NCBI GenBank assembly: GCA_910574885.1
Contig: CAJTDD010000004.1
Span: forward strand, 124,001-188,000
Length of the DNA stretch: 64,000 nucleotides
Direction of reading: 5' to 3'
Source: Lachnospiraceae bacterium
GTDB lineage: Bacteria > Bacillota > Clostridia > Lachnospirales > Lachnospiraceae
A model generated the notes under the pieces. It saw nothing but the letters and a program-made list of their open reading frames with translations, had not been told where the DNA came from and made no database searches. Positions 6,679-15,783 of this stretch are shown one piece after another (position 1 is the first letter of the stretch; each line of letters opens with the position of its first letter). The translations under genes were made by a program, and so were the position numbers.

Positions 6679-8286
6679 ATGGGAAAAATCTTCAATATAA
6701 CGGGCGTATGCATTCCAACCAGGCATTATATGGTCGATATCAGCAGACAGCTTGGGCAAATACGCACTTTAATTGACCAGGGAGCTTATTTCACGATCAA
6801 CCGGGCAAGGCAATATGGCAAGACTACCACATTATATGCCCTGAACCGGTTTCTTGGTGATGATTATCTGGTGGTGAATCTGGATTTTCAGGCTTTGGAC
6901 ACGGCAAAATTTGCAGATGGCAATATATTTTCCCTGACTTTTGCGCGGTATTTTCTGCAGCGGATATATCGGCAGAACCCTCTTATTCCGGAAGAATTAC
7001 AAGACTCTCTTTCCGAATTGGATATGGCAGTCTCAGAAGAAAAAAAAGAGTTTTCATTGTATGATTTATTTCAATATTTAATCCGAATCTGCCACGCATC
7101 AGCCAGGCCAATCATCCTGATTATCGACGAAGTGGACAGCGCCGCAGACAATCAGGTATTTCTGGATTTTCTCGCACAGTTAAGAAATTATTATCTGGAA
7201 CGGGATACCCTTGGCACGCAGACCTTCCATTCCGTAATCCTGGCCGGAGTCTGCGACGTGAAGAATATGAGAAGAAAACTTCGCCCGGACGACGCGCACA
7301 AGACGAACAGCCCTTGGAATATTGCCACGCGCTTTAAGGTAGACATGAGTTTTTCCCAAGATGATATTGCAGGAATGTTAAGGTCATACGAAGCTGACCG
7401 GCATACCGGGATGGATATCGGCAGCATTGCAGGCCTGCTGTTTCATTACACTTCCGGCTACCCATATCTGGTATCCGCACTGTGCAAGTTGATAGACGAG
7501 GATGTGGCTCAATCCGATGCTTTCCGCACAAAATCTCCCTGGACAAGCGACGGTTTCTTTGCTGCGGAACGTATGCTGCTTTCGGAGAAAAACACACTGT
7601 TTGACTCTCTCATTGGAAAACTTACCGATTATCCCGAATTAAACACATTAATCGAAAAACTGCTTTTCACAGGAGCTGCGATTTCTTATAATATGGATGA
7701 ACCTGCTTTTGATGTTGCCACTATGTTTGGGTTCATCCGGAACAACCATGGAACCGTAGAGATTTCCAACCGTATCTTTGAGACACGCCTCTACAACCTG
7801 TACCTATCCGGCGCACAAATGCAGCGCATGGATATCTACACGGCATCTCAAAGAGATAAGAATTGTTTTGTGATGGACGGTCATCTGAATATGCGGCATA
7901 TTCTGGAAAGATTCGTCATACATTTCCACGACCTTTACAAAGACAGCGATGAAACTTTTATTGAAAATTCTGGCCGCAAACTGTTCCTCTTGTACCTCCG
8001 CCCAATTATTAACGGAGTCGGCAATTATTATGTGGAAGCACAGACACGGGACATGGCGCGCACAGATGTGATTGTCGATTACCGCGGGGAACAATTTATC
8101 ATCGAAATCAAGATATGGCATGGGCTAGAATATCATACTCGCGGCGAGCGTCAGCTATCCGCTTATCTGGATGCCTATCATACGGATAAAGGCTATATGC
8201 TCAGTTTTAATTTCAACAAGAAGAAAAAAATCGGCGTCAATGAAATTGTTGTCGGCAATAAGACAATCATTGAGGCCGTGGTATAA
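6679..8286 (+). CDS. AAA-like ATPase with C-terminal PD-(D/E)XK nuclease-like domain
   Basis: A 535-residue protein. The P-loop is an unusual RARQYGKTT at residues 42-50 instead of the classic GxxxxGK[ST]. Walker B is ILIIDEVDSA near residue 155, and a GYPYLV motif follows near residue 260, as in STAND/archaeal-type AAA proteins. The last 100 residues contain RTDVIVDYRG...IIEIKIW, which fits the D-(E)xK core of the PD-(D/E)XK fold, followed by a Q...Y element. It is collinear with the gene at 61439-63037, with the P-loop at the same residues and long identical blocks. It stands alone with its own promoter and terminator. Function is unknown; defence, DNA processing or a selfish role have been suggested for similar families, none of which the sequence proves. 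Confidence 0.8.
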   Translation: MGKIFNITGVCIPTRHYMVDISRQLGQIRTLIDQGAYFTINRARQYGKTTTLYALNRFLGDDYLVVNLDFQALDTAKFADGNIFSLTFARYFLQRIYRQNPLIPEELQDSLSELDMAVSEEKKEFSLYDLFQYLIRICHASARPIILIIDEVDSAADNQVFLDFLAQLRNYYLERDTLGTQTFHSVILAGVCDVKNMRRKLRPDDAHKTNSPWNIATRFKVDMSFSQDDIAGMLRSYEADRHTGMDIGSIAGLLFHYTSGYPYLVSALCKLIDEDVAQSDAFRTKSPWTSDGFFAAERMLLSEKNTLFDSLIGKLTDYPELNTLIEKLLFTGAAISYNMDEPAFDVATMFGFIRNNHGTVEISNRIFETRLYNLYLSGAQMQRMDIYTASQRDKNCFVMDGHLNMRHILERFVIHFHDLYKDSDETFIENSGRKLFLLYLRPIINGVGNYYVEAQTRDMARTDVIVDYRGEQFIIEIKIWHGLEYHTRGERQLSAYLDAYHTDKGYMLSFNFNKKKKIGVNEIVVGNKTIIEAVV

Positions 8287-8290
8287 AAAC

Positions 8291-8332
8291 AGGGGGTGCC
8301 GGAAAATAAGATTTTCAGACACCCCCTTGTTC
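8291..8332. terminator. Bidirectional terminator between AAA gene and fbp
   Basis: GGGGGTG / CACCCCC with inner GAAAAT / ATTTTC forms a long stem between two convergent genes. A-rich sequence precedes it and T-rich sequence follows, so it can serve both strands. Confidence 0.8.
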
Positions 8333-8395
8333 CTTAACGGACGAAGTACCTCCGCCCCAAAGAAGCATGCATCACAAGATGGCCCTTGGGTATAT

Positions 8396-10348
8396 CTACA
8401 GCCGCTCCGCGATCTGCCCGCTTCTGTACGCCCGAAGAAGCACCTCTAGATCCGCGATCTGCTCTTTTAAATCCCTTCCGTCATCCGTATCCCCGACCAG
8501 TTTCCTTTCCAGCACCCGGTCCACGATCACGCTGTCAGAATGGATGTCGCTCTCCTTCTCAATCGCCGCCTCCGTAGATTCAAAAGGCTCGTGCGCCACC
8601 AGAATCAACCCATAGGAATTAGAAATCAGCGTATACCCCGCAATCCCCGTCTCCTTCTGGTAAGCCTTGGAAAATCCGCCGTCAATGACCATGACCTTGC
8701 CGCCGCACTTCACTGGGTTCTCCCCGTTCTTACTCTTGACCGGGACATGGCCGTTGATGATATGAGTGTCTTCCTCCGGCAACCCGAATTCCTTCAGAAT
8801 TCCGTTCACCACGTCCTCCTCTTCCAAAAGGCTGTAATACGGATTCTTCTTCTCCTTATGGGTCTCCTTCTCCGCAAGGAAATACCGCTCAAAAGTCGCC
8901 ATCTTATCCTTCCCGAATAACGGCGATCCCTCGCTGAGCCAGATATACCACATCATATCCTTGCCCCGCTCCCGTTCCACGTCGTCAAGGGCATGGAATC
9001 CCTTGCGCACATAACTCTCCAGAATCTCATACAGGCTCTTCCCCTGATAAGACTTCCCGTAAATGCACACAGATTTCAAACTTCCGTCTTCATTCAGCGG
9101 AACGCACCCGTGATACAAAAGATTATTGTTATACACCTTGTACAAAGCGCCTTTATTCAACAAGAACCGCATATGCCGCTGTAATTTTTCACAGTTCAGG
9201 AACGCCTGCTCCAGCCGTTCCATGATATCCTCTTCTTCCTTGGTCAGCGCATAGGGATTCTTAGGGTCAACTGTGGGGAAATTCTTATCCAGCATCTCAT
9301 AAGTCTTGCCGTCAATCTCAATCGTTCCCTTCTCATAGTCAACATGGTGCAGAAGATTCCTATCATCCATGTTGAAACCGGGATTATTCCGGATAATCTG
9401 GCCCTCCACCTTAAACTGGATGATAGAGATTGCCTTGTGCATCTTGATATCAATCAGCATCTCATTCTTCCCATGGCCGGAATCGCCCTTTAACAGGAAA
9501 CATTTGCATGGGTCGTCACTATAGGTATTCATGGCAAACGTCGCCAGCGGAAGCAGATTAATCCCATACCCTTCCTCCAGAATATCCAAGTTACCGTATC
9601 TTGCACAAATACGGATGACATTGGCGATACATCCCCTCTGTCCTGCCGCCGCCCCCATCCACAGCACGTCATGGTTCCCCCATTGGATGTCCACAGAATG
9701 ATGGTCGATTAATTTATCCATGATGATATGGGGACCTGGCCCCCTGTCATAGATATCTCCCACGATATGCAGGTGATCCACTGTAAGCCTCTGAATCAGC
9801 TCACTCAGGGCAATGATGAACTTCTCCGCCTTTCCGATTCTGATAATCGTGCTCACGATCGAGTTATAGTACGATCCCTTATCCATGATATCCGCCTTCT
9901 CCGTAATCAGCTCTTCGATGACATAGGCAAAATCCTCCGGCAGGGATTTCCTCACCTTGGAGCGGGTGTATTTGCTGGCTGCCCGCTTGCTGATCTCAAT
10001 CAGACGGTACAGGGTAATCTTGTACCAGTCCTCCATGTTGTCCTCTTCCCGCTTAATCCTGTCCATCTTCTCCTTGGGATAATAAATAAGAGTAGCAAGA
10101 GCCTGCTTGGTCTTGCTACTCATAGTATTCCCGAAGACATCATCGACTTTACGGCGCACTGCTCCCGAACCATTCTTGAGCACATGGGAAAATGCCTCAT
10201 ATTCCCCGTGGATATCCGTAAGGAAATGCTCGGTTCCTTTCGGAAGGTTCAGAATCGCCTGTAGATTGATAATCTCCGTCGATGCCATTGCGATGGTCGG
10301 ATATAATTGGGAAAGCCTCTCCAAATAACGTACTTCCAATTCTTTCAT
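8396..10348 (-). CDS. fbp: Fructose-1,6-bisphosphatase class III
   Basis: A 650-residue protein matching the long Firmicutes-type class III enzyme, which removes the 1-phosphate of fructose 1,6-bisphosphate in gluconeogenesis. The metallophosphatase motifs are visible: DIHGEY (near residue 44), GDIYDRGPGP (near 197) and WGNHD (near 222), with INGHVPV near the C-terminus. An AGGAGG-like site (GGGAGGATTATC) precedes the ATG. It follows dapA-dapB on the same strand after a 127-bp gap that holds a structured leader, so it may be transcribed separately. Confidence 0.95.
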   Translation of the reverse strand: MKELEVRYLERLSQLYPTIAMASTEIINLQAILNLPKGTEHFLTDIHGEYEAFSHVLKNGSGAVRRKVDDVFGNTMSSKTKQALATLIYYPKEKMDRIKREEDNMEDWYKITLYRLIEISKRAASKYTRSKVRKSLPEDFAYVIEELITEKADIMDKGSYYNSIVSTIIRIGKAEKFIIALSELIQRLTVDHLHIVGDIYDRGPGPHIIMDKLIDHHSVDIQWGNHDVLWMGAAAGQRGCIANVIRICARYGNLDILEEGYGINLLPLATFAMNTYSDDPCKCFLLKGDSGHGKNEMLIDIKMHKAISIIQFKVEGQIIRNNPGFNMDDRNLLHHVDYEKGTIEIDGKTYEMLDKNFPTVDPKNPYALTKEEEDIMERLEQAFLNCEKLQRHMRFLLNKGALYKVYNNNLLYHGCVPLNEDGSLKSVCIYGKSYQGKSLYEILESYVRKGFHALDDVERERGKDMMWYIWLSEGSPLFGKDKMATFERYFLAEKETHKEKKNPYYSLLEEEDVVNGILKEFGLPEEDTHIINGHVPVKSKNGENPVKCGGKVMVIDGGFSKAYQKETGIAGYTLISNSYGLILVAHEPFESTEAAIEKESDIHSDSVIVDRVLERKLVGDTDDGRDLKEQIADLEVLLRAYRSGQIAERL

Positions 10349-10376
10349 GATAATCCTCCCATGTAAATATCATTCC

Positions 10377-10428
10377 ATGCGGCAAATTCGGCAAATTCGG
10401 CAAATACCGCCGCACATAACTGCCGCAT
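10377..10428 (-). promoter_or_regulatory. Structured fbp leader with tandem 9-mers
   Basis: ATGCGGCA (10377-10384) and TGCCGCAT (10421-10428) are a perfect inverted repeat. Inside lie three tandem copies of CGGCAAATT/A (10380-10406) and a GCGGC that can pair with the TGCCG units on the minus strand. The minus-strand RNA would offer several alternative stems directly upstream of the fbp ribosome site. No known riboswitch is recognised. Confidence 0.45.
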
Positions 10429-10475
10429 TACTTATCTCTTCCGTATACTACGTACCTGTCACTGCTCTTCTAAAA

Positions 10476-11234
10476 CTAAAACCGGATGACATCCGACATA
10501 TCGTATGCCCCCGCCGGTTTTCCCGCAAGGAACTTCGCCGCCTCCACGGCTCCCTTGCCAAACACCGTCTTAGAATAAGCCGTATGCTTAAACTCAATTA
10601 CTTCGTCCGCCCCGGCGAAAATCACTTCATGGTCGCCCACAATCGTCCCTCCACGGACTGCCGAGATGCCAATCTCCTTCTTTTCCCTCTTTCTGCGCAC
10701 CTGGCTTCTGTCATACACATACTCATAAGCATCATCCATTGATTCGTTGATTGCATCTGCCAACGCAAGCGCCGTCCCGCTGGGCGCGTCCACCTTCTGG
10801 TTATGGTGGCGCTCCACCAGTTCAATATCGAATCCCGCCGTGCCAAGCACTTTTGCGGCATCCTGAAGTAATTTCATCAGAAGGTTGATGCCCAAAGACA
10901 TATTGGCAGACTTGAGCACCGCCGTCTTTTCCGACGCCACCTTCACCTTCCCAAGCTGGTCTTCTGAAAGCCCGGTCGTACACAGCACCACCGGAACCTT
11001 CCTGTCCGCGCAGTAATCAAGCAGCGCATCCACCGCCCCTGCGTTCGAGAAATCGATGATGACATCTGCTTCCACATTACACTGGTCTATACGCTCAAAC
11101 ACCGGGTAATCATTCTTTAACCCTGTATAGGTGTCAATTCCCGCTACTAATTCTATCCCCTCGTCGGCTTTGATAAGACCGGTAATCACCTGCCCCATCT
11201 TACCGTTGCATCCATGCATGATCGCACGTACCAT
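10476..11234 (-). CDS. dapB: 4-hydroxy-tetrahydrodipicolinate reductase
   Basis: A 252-residue enzyme of the lysine/meso-diaminopimelate pathway that reduces the DapA product with NAD(P)H. The N-terminal dinucleotide motif HGCNGKMG is present. The catalytic segment is VERHHNQKVDAPSGTAL, with the His pair and the Lys expected for the family. An AGGAGGACAAAAG ribosome site precedes the ATG, and the gene starts 11 bp after dapA. The products feed lysine and peptidoglycan cross-linking. Confidence 0.95.
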   Translation of the reverse strand: MVRAIMHGCNGKMGQVITGLIKADEGIELVAGIDTYTGLKNDYPVFERIDQCNVEADVIIDFSNAGAVDALLDYCADRKVPVVLCTTGLSEDQLGKVKVASEKTAVLKSANMSLGINLLMKLLQDAAKVLGTAGFDIELVERHHNQKVDAPSGTALALADAINESMDDAYEYVYDRSQVRRKREKKEIGISAVRGGTIVGDHEVIFAGADEVIEFKHTAYSKTVFGKGAVEAAKFLAGKPAGAYDMSDVIRF

Positions 11235-11245
11235 CTTTTGTCCTC

Positions 11246-12133
11246 CTAAAGTTTAATTCCGAATTCCTTCATGGCTGCCGCCAGCGTCTCCTCATGTCCC
11301 TTGGTAAGCTCCGTAAGCGGCATGCGTAAGCCCCCGCAGTCCATACCCATAAGCTTCATCGCCTTCTTCACCGGAATCGGGTTCACTTCGCTGAACAACT
11401 GTTCCACCAACGGAATCGCCCGAAGCTGGAGCTTCGCGCTCCCTTCCGTATCTCCCTCGAAAAACTTCGCACAGATATCGTGAGTCTCCCTGGGCGCAAC
11501 ATTGGACAACACGGAAATCACGCCCTTGCCGCCCAGCGACAGAATCGGTACAATCTGGTCGTCGTTTCCCGAATACAAATCTACATTCCCGTCCGTCAGT
11601 GACAGAATCTTCGCCACCTGGGAAATATTGCCGGAAGCCTCCTTCACGCCCACAATGTTCTCCACATCCCTGACAAGGGACGCCACCGTCGCCGGCTCGA
11701 TATTACATCCTGTACGGCTTGCCACGCTGTACATGATAATCGGCGCTTTCGCCTCCTTTGCCACCGCAGTATAATGGGCAATCAGCCCCGCCTGAGTGGC
11801 CTTGTTGTAGTACGGCGTCACGATCAGAAGCCCGTCCGCACCATAGTCCGCCGCCTCCTTCGACATGTCCACCGCCGTCTTCGTGCAGTTAGAACCAGTC
11901 CCGGCAATCACCGGAATGCGCCCCTTTGCCCGGTCGATGGCAAACTTCACACATTCCAGATGCTCTTCCTCCGTCATCGTGGCAGATTCCCCCGTCGTGC
12001 CGCAAATGATAATGCTGTCCGTCCCGTTCTCACAATGGAAATCAATCAGTTCGTCCAGTCTATCATAATTAATACTTTCATCTTCATTAAATGGTGTGAC
12101 AATCGCCACCCCGGCTCCTGTAAAAATAGCCAT
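11246..12133 (-). CDS. dapA: 4-hydroxy-tetrahydrodipicolinate synthase
   Basis: A 295-residue class I aldolase-type enzyme that condenses pyruvate with aspartate semialdehyde. Recognisable parts are GTTGESATM, the Tyr-containing PYYNKATQ, and the Schiff-base Lys in VGVKEASGN. I use the ATG at 12133 because AGGAGGATTACGA lies directly in front of it; the longer frame from 12151 contains this ribosome site. It forms a two-gene operon with dapB. Confidence 0.95.
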   Translation of the reverse strand: MAIFTGAGVAIVTPFNEDESINYDRLDELIDFHCENGTDSIIICGTTGESATMTEEEHLECVKFAIDRAKGRIPVIAGTGSNCTKTAVDMSKEAADYGADGLLIVTPYYNKATQAGLIAHYTAVAKEAKAPIIMYSVASRTGCNIEPATVASLVRDVENIVGVKEASGNISQVAKILSLTDGNVDLYSGNDDQIVPILSLGGKGVISVLSNVAPRETHDICAKFFEGDTEGSAKLQLRAIPLVEQLFSEVNPIPVKKAMKLMGMDCGGLRMPLTELTKGHEETLAAAMKEFGIKL

Positions 12134-12230
12134 TCGTAATCCTCCTGACATTCATATTCATTTTATAAAAATTCTATCATCAATCAAATATGATGTCAAT
12201 GAAAGTCTCGGGTTGTTTTCAGGATGTTTT

Positions 12231-12860
12231 CTAATCTTCCAGACATTCCAGCTTGCTCACCGAGACTTCATAGGCAACCCGCTTCTCGGTCTCCGTCTCC
12301 GACAGTTTCTTAATATATTCCCTGCTCTGAATCCTCCCGATGATCTGGACATGCTCGCCAACTTCAAATCCTGACGCAAATCTCGCATTCCTCCCCCAGC
12401 AGATACATGGTATGTAATCCGACTTCCCGTAAGGCCTGTTCACGGCAAGCAAAAGATCCGCGATCTCTCTTCCCAGCGGCGTCTTTCTGTAGACTGGCAG
12501 CTTACATATGTACCCATCCAGGAAAATGTTATTCGTCTTCGCCCCGTCAAGTTCTTCATCGATAAAAGATACTTCCCGCACGAACACGGACAGCACCAGA
12601 CGGTTCTTCTGCTCGTCGTGCCGGTTGTATGAGCGGAACTGCCCGCTCACCATGATGAATTCGCCCGTGTAATCCTGAGTCACGTCAATCAGCCGCTCCG
12701 ATATCATCAGAGGGATATTATCCTCCGAGTTACTCAGACGCTTCACATGCACATCTACCATGTAGAATCCTTCTCCATAGACCTCATGGCTGAAAAGAAA
12801 CGGTGACGCGATCTCTCCCATAATGGTTACCTGGTTGTTTTCAATAATCTTATCTGACAT
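12231..12860 (-). CDS. SSB-like protein with two OB-fold regions
   Basis: A 209-residue protein with an SSB-type second half: NNIFLDGYICKLPVYRKTP, GREIADLLLAVNRPYGKSDYI, CICWGRNARFASGFEVGEHVQI and GRIQSREY. The first half (residues 8-105) has a similar beta-rich pattern, with VTIMGEIASPF, GEFIMVSGQFRSYNR and LVLSVFVREV, so it looks like a second, diverged OB fold. It lacks the acidic DDDIPF-like tail that recruits repair proteins in the main SSB. It may be an accessory single-strand DNA-binding protein. The next gene on this strand is dapA; no clear terminator separates them. Confidence 0.75.
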   Translation of the reverse strand: MSDKIIENNQVTIMGEIASPFLFSHEVYGEGFYMVDVHVKRLSNSEDNIPLMISERLIDVTQDYTGEFIMVSGQFRSYNRHDEQKNRLVLSVFVREVSFIDEELDGAKTNNIFLDGYICKLPVYRKTPLGREIADLLLAVNRPYGKSDYIPCICWGRNARFASGFEVGEHVQIIGRIQSREYIKKLSETETEKRVAYEVSVSKLECLED

Positions 12861-12976
12861 AATTCTACAATCTCCCTTCCTCCGAATCGTATTTTACGTT
12901 GTCAAGCATTCCCCCTTAGATTTGCGGGGTCATTACTTAGTTTATGACGCTCATTTCTATTTTAGAACCAAAATAC

Positions 12977-13004
12977 TTGTAAATTTTTAAAAATATGGTA
13001 AACT
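12977..13004 (+). promoter_or_regulatory. typA promoter
   Basis: TTGTAA (12977-12982), 16-bp spacer, TAAACT (12999-13004), followed 27 bp later by AAAAGGA in front of typA. Confidence 0.5.
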
Positions 13005-13050
13005 AACGTGTGAGTTTTAGTTGTGCATAGAAAAGGATGATGATAATAAT

Positions 13051-14877
13051 ATGAAAACAAAACGTGAAGATGTAAGGAATATTGCGATTATCGCACATGT
13101 AGACCACGGAAAAACCACGCTGGTAGATGAACTGCTGAAACAAAGCGGGGTATTCCGTGAGAATCAGGCGGTGGAAGAACGGGTAATGGATTCCAACGAT
13201 ATCGAGCGGGAACGGGGAATCACGATTCTGTCCAAGAATACTGCCGTCTATTACCATGGAACCAAAATCAACATTATCGATACGCCGGGACATGCGGACT
13301 TCGGCGGCGAGGTAGAGCGGGTGCTCAAGATGGTCAACGGAGTAATCCTGGTGGTAGACGCTTTTGAGGGAGCCATGCCCCAGACAAAATTTGTCCTTAG
13401 GAAAGCCCTGGAATTAAGCCTGCCGGTCATCGTATGTATCAATAAAATCGACCGCCCGGAGGCAAGGCCCAATGAAGTCATCGACGAGGTTCTGGAGCTG
13501 TTCATGGATCTGGACGCCTCCGATGAGCAGCTTGACTGTCCCTTCGTCTATGCTTCTGCCAAGTCCGGGGTAGCCGTCTTAGACTTGACAGACGAGGAAC
13601 GGGACATGAAGCCGCTCTTCGAGACGATCCTTGACTATATCCCGGCTCCTGAGGGCGACCCAAAGGCAGATACCCAGGTATTGATCAGTACCATTGATTA
13701 TAATGAATATGTGGGACGGATCGGTATCGGGAAAGTGGATAACGGAACCATCAAGGTAGGCATGGATGCGGTAGTGGTGAACGAACATGACCCTGACCGC
13801 CAGGAAAAAGTACGGATCAGCAAATTATATGAATTCGACGGATTGAACAAAGTGGATGTGAAGGAGGCTTCTATCGGTTCCATCGTGGCAATCTCCGGAA
13901 TCGCAGACATTTCCATCGGGGATACCATCTGCTCGCCGGAGAACCCGTCTGCAATCCCCTTCCAGAAGATTTCAGAACCCACGATTGCCATGCAGTTCAT
14001 CGTCAACGACAGTCCTTTCGCGGGATTAGAAGGGAAATATGTCACCTCCCGGCATCTGCGCGACCGCCTGTTCCGGGAACTGAATACGGATGTCAGCCTC
14101 CGGGTGGAAGAATCCGACAGCACCGACAGCTTCAAGGTATCCGGGCGCGGGGAACTGCATTTATCCGTATTAATAGAAAATATGCGCCGGGAAGGATATG
14201 AGTTTGCTGTCAGCAAGGCAGAAGTACTATATAAAAAGGACGAAAACGGCAAGCTGCTGGAACCTATGGAAACTGCCTATATCGATGTCCCAGATGAATT
14301 TACCGGGACTATCATTGAGAAATTAAGCCAGCGGAAAGGGGAACTACAGAACATGGGAACCTCCAACGGCGGTTATACGAGGCTTGAATTCCTGATCCCT
14401 GCCCGAGGCTTGATTGGATACCGCGGGGAATTCCTGACCGACACCAAGGGGAATGGGATTATGAACACAGCATTTGAAGGGTACGCTCCTTTTAAGGGCG
14501 ACATCCAGTACCGCAAGAGCGGCTCCTTGATTGCGTTCGAGACAGGAGAATCGGTCACTTATGGGCTTTTTGGCGCACAAGAGCGGGGAATCCTCTTCAT
14601 CGGGCCTGGTGAAAAGGTCTATTCTGGTATGGTCATCGGGCAGAATGCCAAGACGGACGATATCGAAGTCAATATATGCAAGACCAAGCATCTGACCAAT
14701 ACCCGCTCTTCCAGCGCGGACGAGGCGCTCCGCCTGACTCCGCCGAAGATTCTAAGTTTAGAGGAAGCGCTGGACTTTATTGACACAGACGAATTACTGG
14801 AAGTCACCCCAAAATCACTTAGGATTCGCAAGAAAATCTTGGACCCTAAGATGCGGAAACGAGGAAACCGATCATGA
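13051..14877 (+). CDS. typA: Ribosome-associated GTPase TypA/BipA
   Basis: A translational GTPase of 608 residues from the ATG at 13051, the normal family size. The in-frame TTG at 13021 lacks a ribosome site. Motifs: AHVDHGKTTL (G1), RGITI (G2), DTPGHADFGGEV (G3), NKIDRPEA (G4) and SAKSG (G5), then EF-G-like domains and the BipA-specific C-terminus ending KKILDPKMRKRGNRS. TypA helps ribosome assembly and stress adaptation. The next gene overlaps by 4 bp (ATGA). Confidence 0.97.
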   Translation: MKTKREDVRNIAIIAHVDHGKTTLVDELLKQSGVFRENQAVEERVMDSNDIERERGITILSKNTAVYYHGTKINIIDTPGHADFGGEVERVLKMVNGVILVVDAFEGAMPQTKFVLRKALELSLPVIVCINKIDRPEARPNEVIDEVLELFMDLDASDEQLDCPFVYASAKSGVAVLDLTDEERDMKPLFETILDYIPAPEGDPKADTQVLISTIDYNEYVGRIGIGKVDNGTIKVGMDAVVVNEHDPDRQEKVRISKLYEFDGLNKVDVKEASIGSIVAISGIADISIGDTICSPENPSAIPFQKISEPTIAMQFIVNDSPFAGLEGKYVTSRHLRDRLFRELNTDVSLRVEESDSTDSFKVSGRGELHLSVLIENMRREGYEFAVSKAEVLYKKDENGKLLEPMETAYIDVPDEFTGTIIEKLSQRKGELQNMGTSNGGYTRLEFLIPARGLIGYRGEFLTDTKGNGIMNTAFEGYAPFKGDIQYRKSGSLIAFETGESVTYGLFGAQERGILFIGPGEKVYSGMVIGQNAKTDDIEVNICKTKHLTNTRSSSADEALRLTPPKILSLEEALDFIDTDELLEVTPKSLRIRKKILDPKMRKRGNRS

Positions 14878-15770
14878 CGTTTTTATTTCTTTTGGAGGGG
14901 ATACGGACTCCCTTCCTGAATCAACTGATGCAATTCATTACCTATTTCGGGCAAGAACTGATTGTCATAGCGGTTATCTGCACATTTTACTGGTGTGCGG
15001 ATAAACGCTTTGCTTATCTATTGGGCTTTACCTATTTTACGGCGGGTCTGGGCGTGCAGGCGTTGAAAATCACATTCCGTATCCCCAGGCCATGGATTTT
15101 GGACCCAACATTTCAGCCGGTAGACAGCGCCGTTTCGGGAGCAACCGGTTATTCCTTCCCAAGCGGCCATACCCAGAGTGCGACTTGCCTCTTCTACCCC
15201 CTGTCCCTCTATGTTTCCCGGAGATGGGTCAGGCTTATGTGCGTCACCGCCTTTCTGCTCATCGGATTTTCCAGAATGTATTTGGGATGCCACACTCCGA
15301 AAGACGTCTTGGTGTCTATGGGCCTGTCCCTTGTGGTTTCCACTGTCATCTGTAAATTCCAGTCGGTATTGCTTGACGACACCCGGTATCTGAAACAGAT
15401 TGCCGCTGTCTTAGTATGCCTGTCTCTGGCAACTGCTGCTTATTCTCTGTTTCTTAATGGTAATGGCGTCATTGAGACAAAGTATGCCATGGACTGCTGC
15501 AAGGCTGCCGGGGCGGGGCTTGGCTTTGCTGTAGGCTGGTATGTGGAGCGGACGAAGTTGAATTTCGACACACACACCGGCAGAATGTGGACGCAGATTC
15601 TAAAGCTCCTGATTGGGCTTACTGCCGCACTTCTGCTGAAAGGAGGTTTTTCATTGATATTCGGAAGTTCCATCTTGGCAAAGATGTCCGAATACTTTAT
15701 ACTGGTATTATGGGTAATTGTAATTTATCCCTGTATATTCCAAAGAGTGTCTTTATTTCAACCGTATTAG
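14874..15770 (+). CDS. PAP2-family membrane phosphatase
   Basis: A 298-residue integral membrane protein with about eight hydrophobic segments. The PAP2 signature is complete: KITFRIPRPW (near residue 67), PSGHTQ (near 98) and SRMYLGCHTPKDV (near 142), which form the phosphate pocket with its catalytic His residues. Members hydrolyse lipid or prenyl pyrophosphates at the outer membrane face. The start overlaps the typA stop as ATGA, so it is co-translated. The exact substrate is not predictable. Confidence 0.85.
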   Translation: MTFLFLLEGIRTPFLNQLMQFITYFGQELIVIAVICTFYWCADKRFAYLLGFTYFTAGLGVQALKITFRIPRPWILDPTFQPVDSAVSGATGYSFPSGHTQSATCLFYPLSLYVSRRWVRLMCVTAFLLIGFSRMYLGCHTPKDVLVSMGLSLVVSTVICKFQSVLLDDTRYLKQIAAVLVCLSLATAAYSLFLNGNGVIETKYAMDCCKAAGAGLGFAVGWYVERTKLNFDTHTGRMWTQILKLLIGLTAALLLKGGFSLIFGSSILAKMSEYFILVLWVIVIYPCIFQRVSLFQPY

Positions 15771-15783
15771 AAAGGAAAACCCT

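Noticed and set aside
12900..12945. Terminator-like CCCC...GGGG palindrome near ssb
   Set aside because: Stem is short, with no T-tract on the relevant strand.
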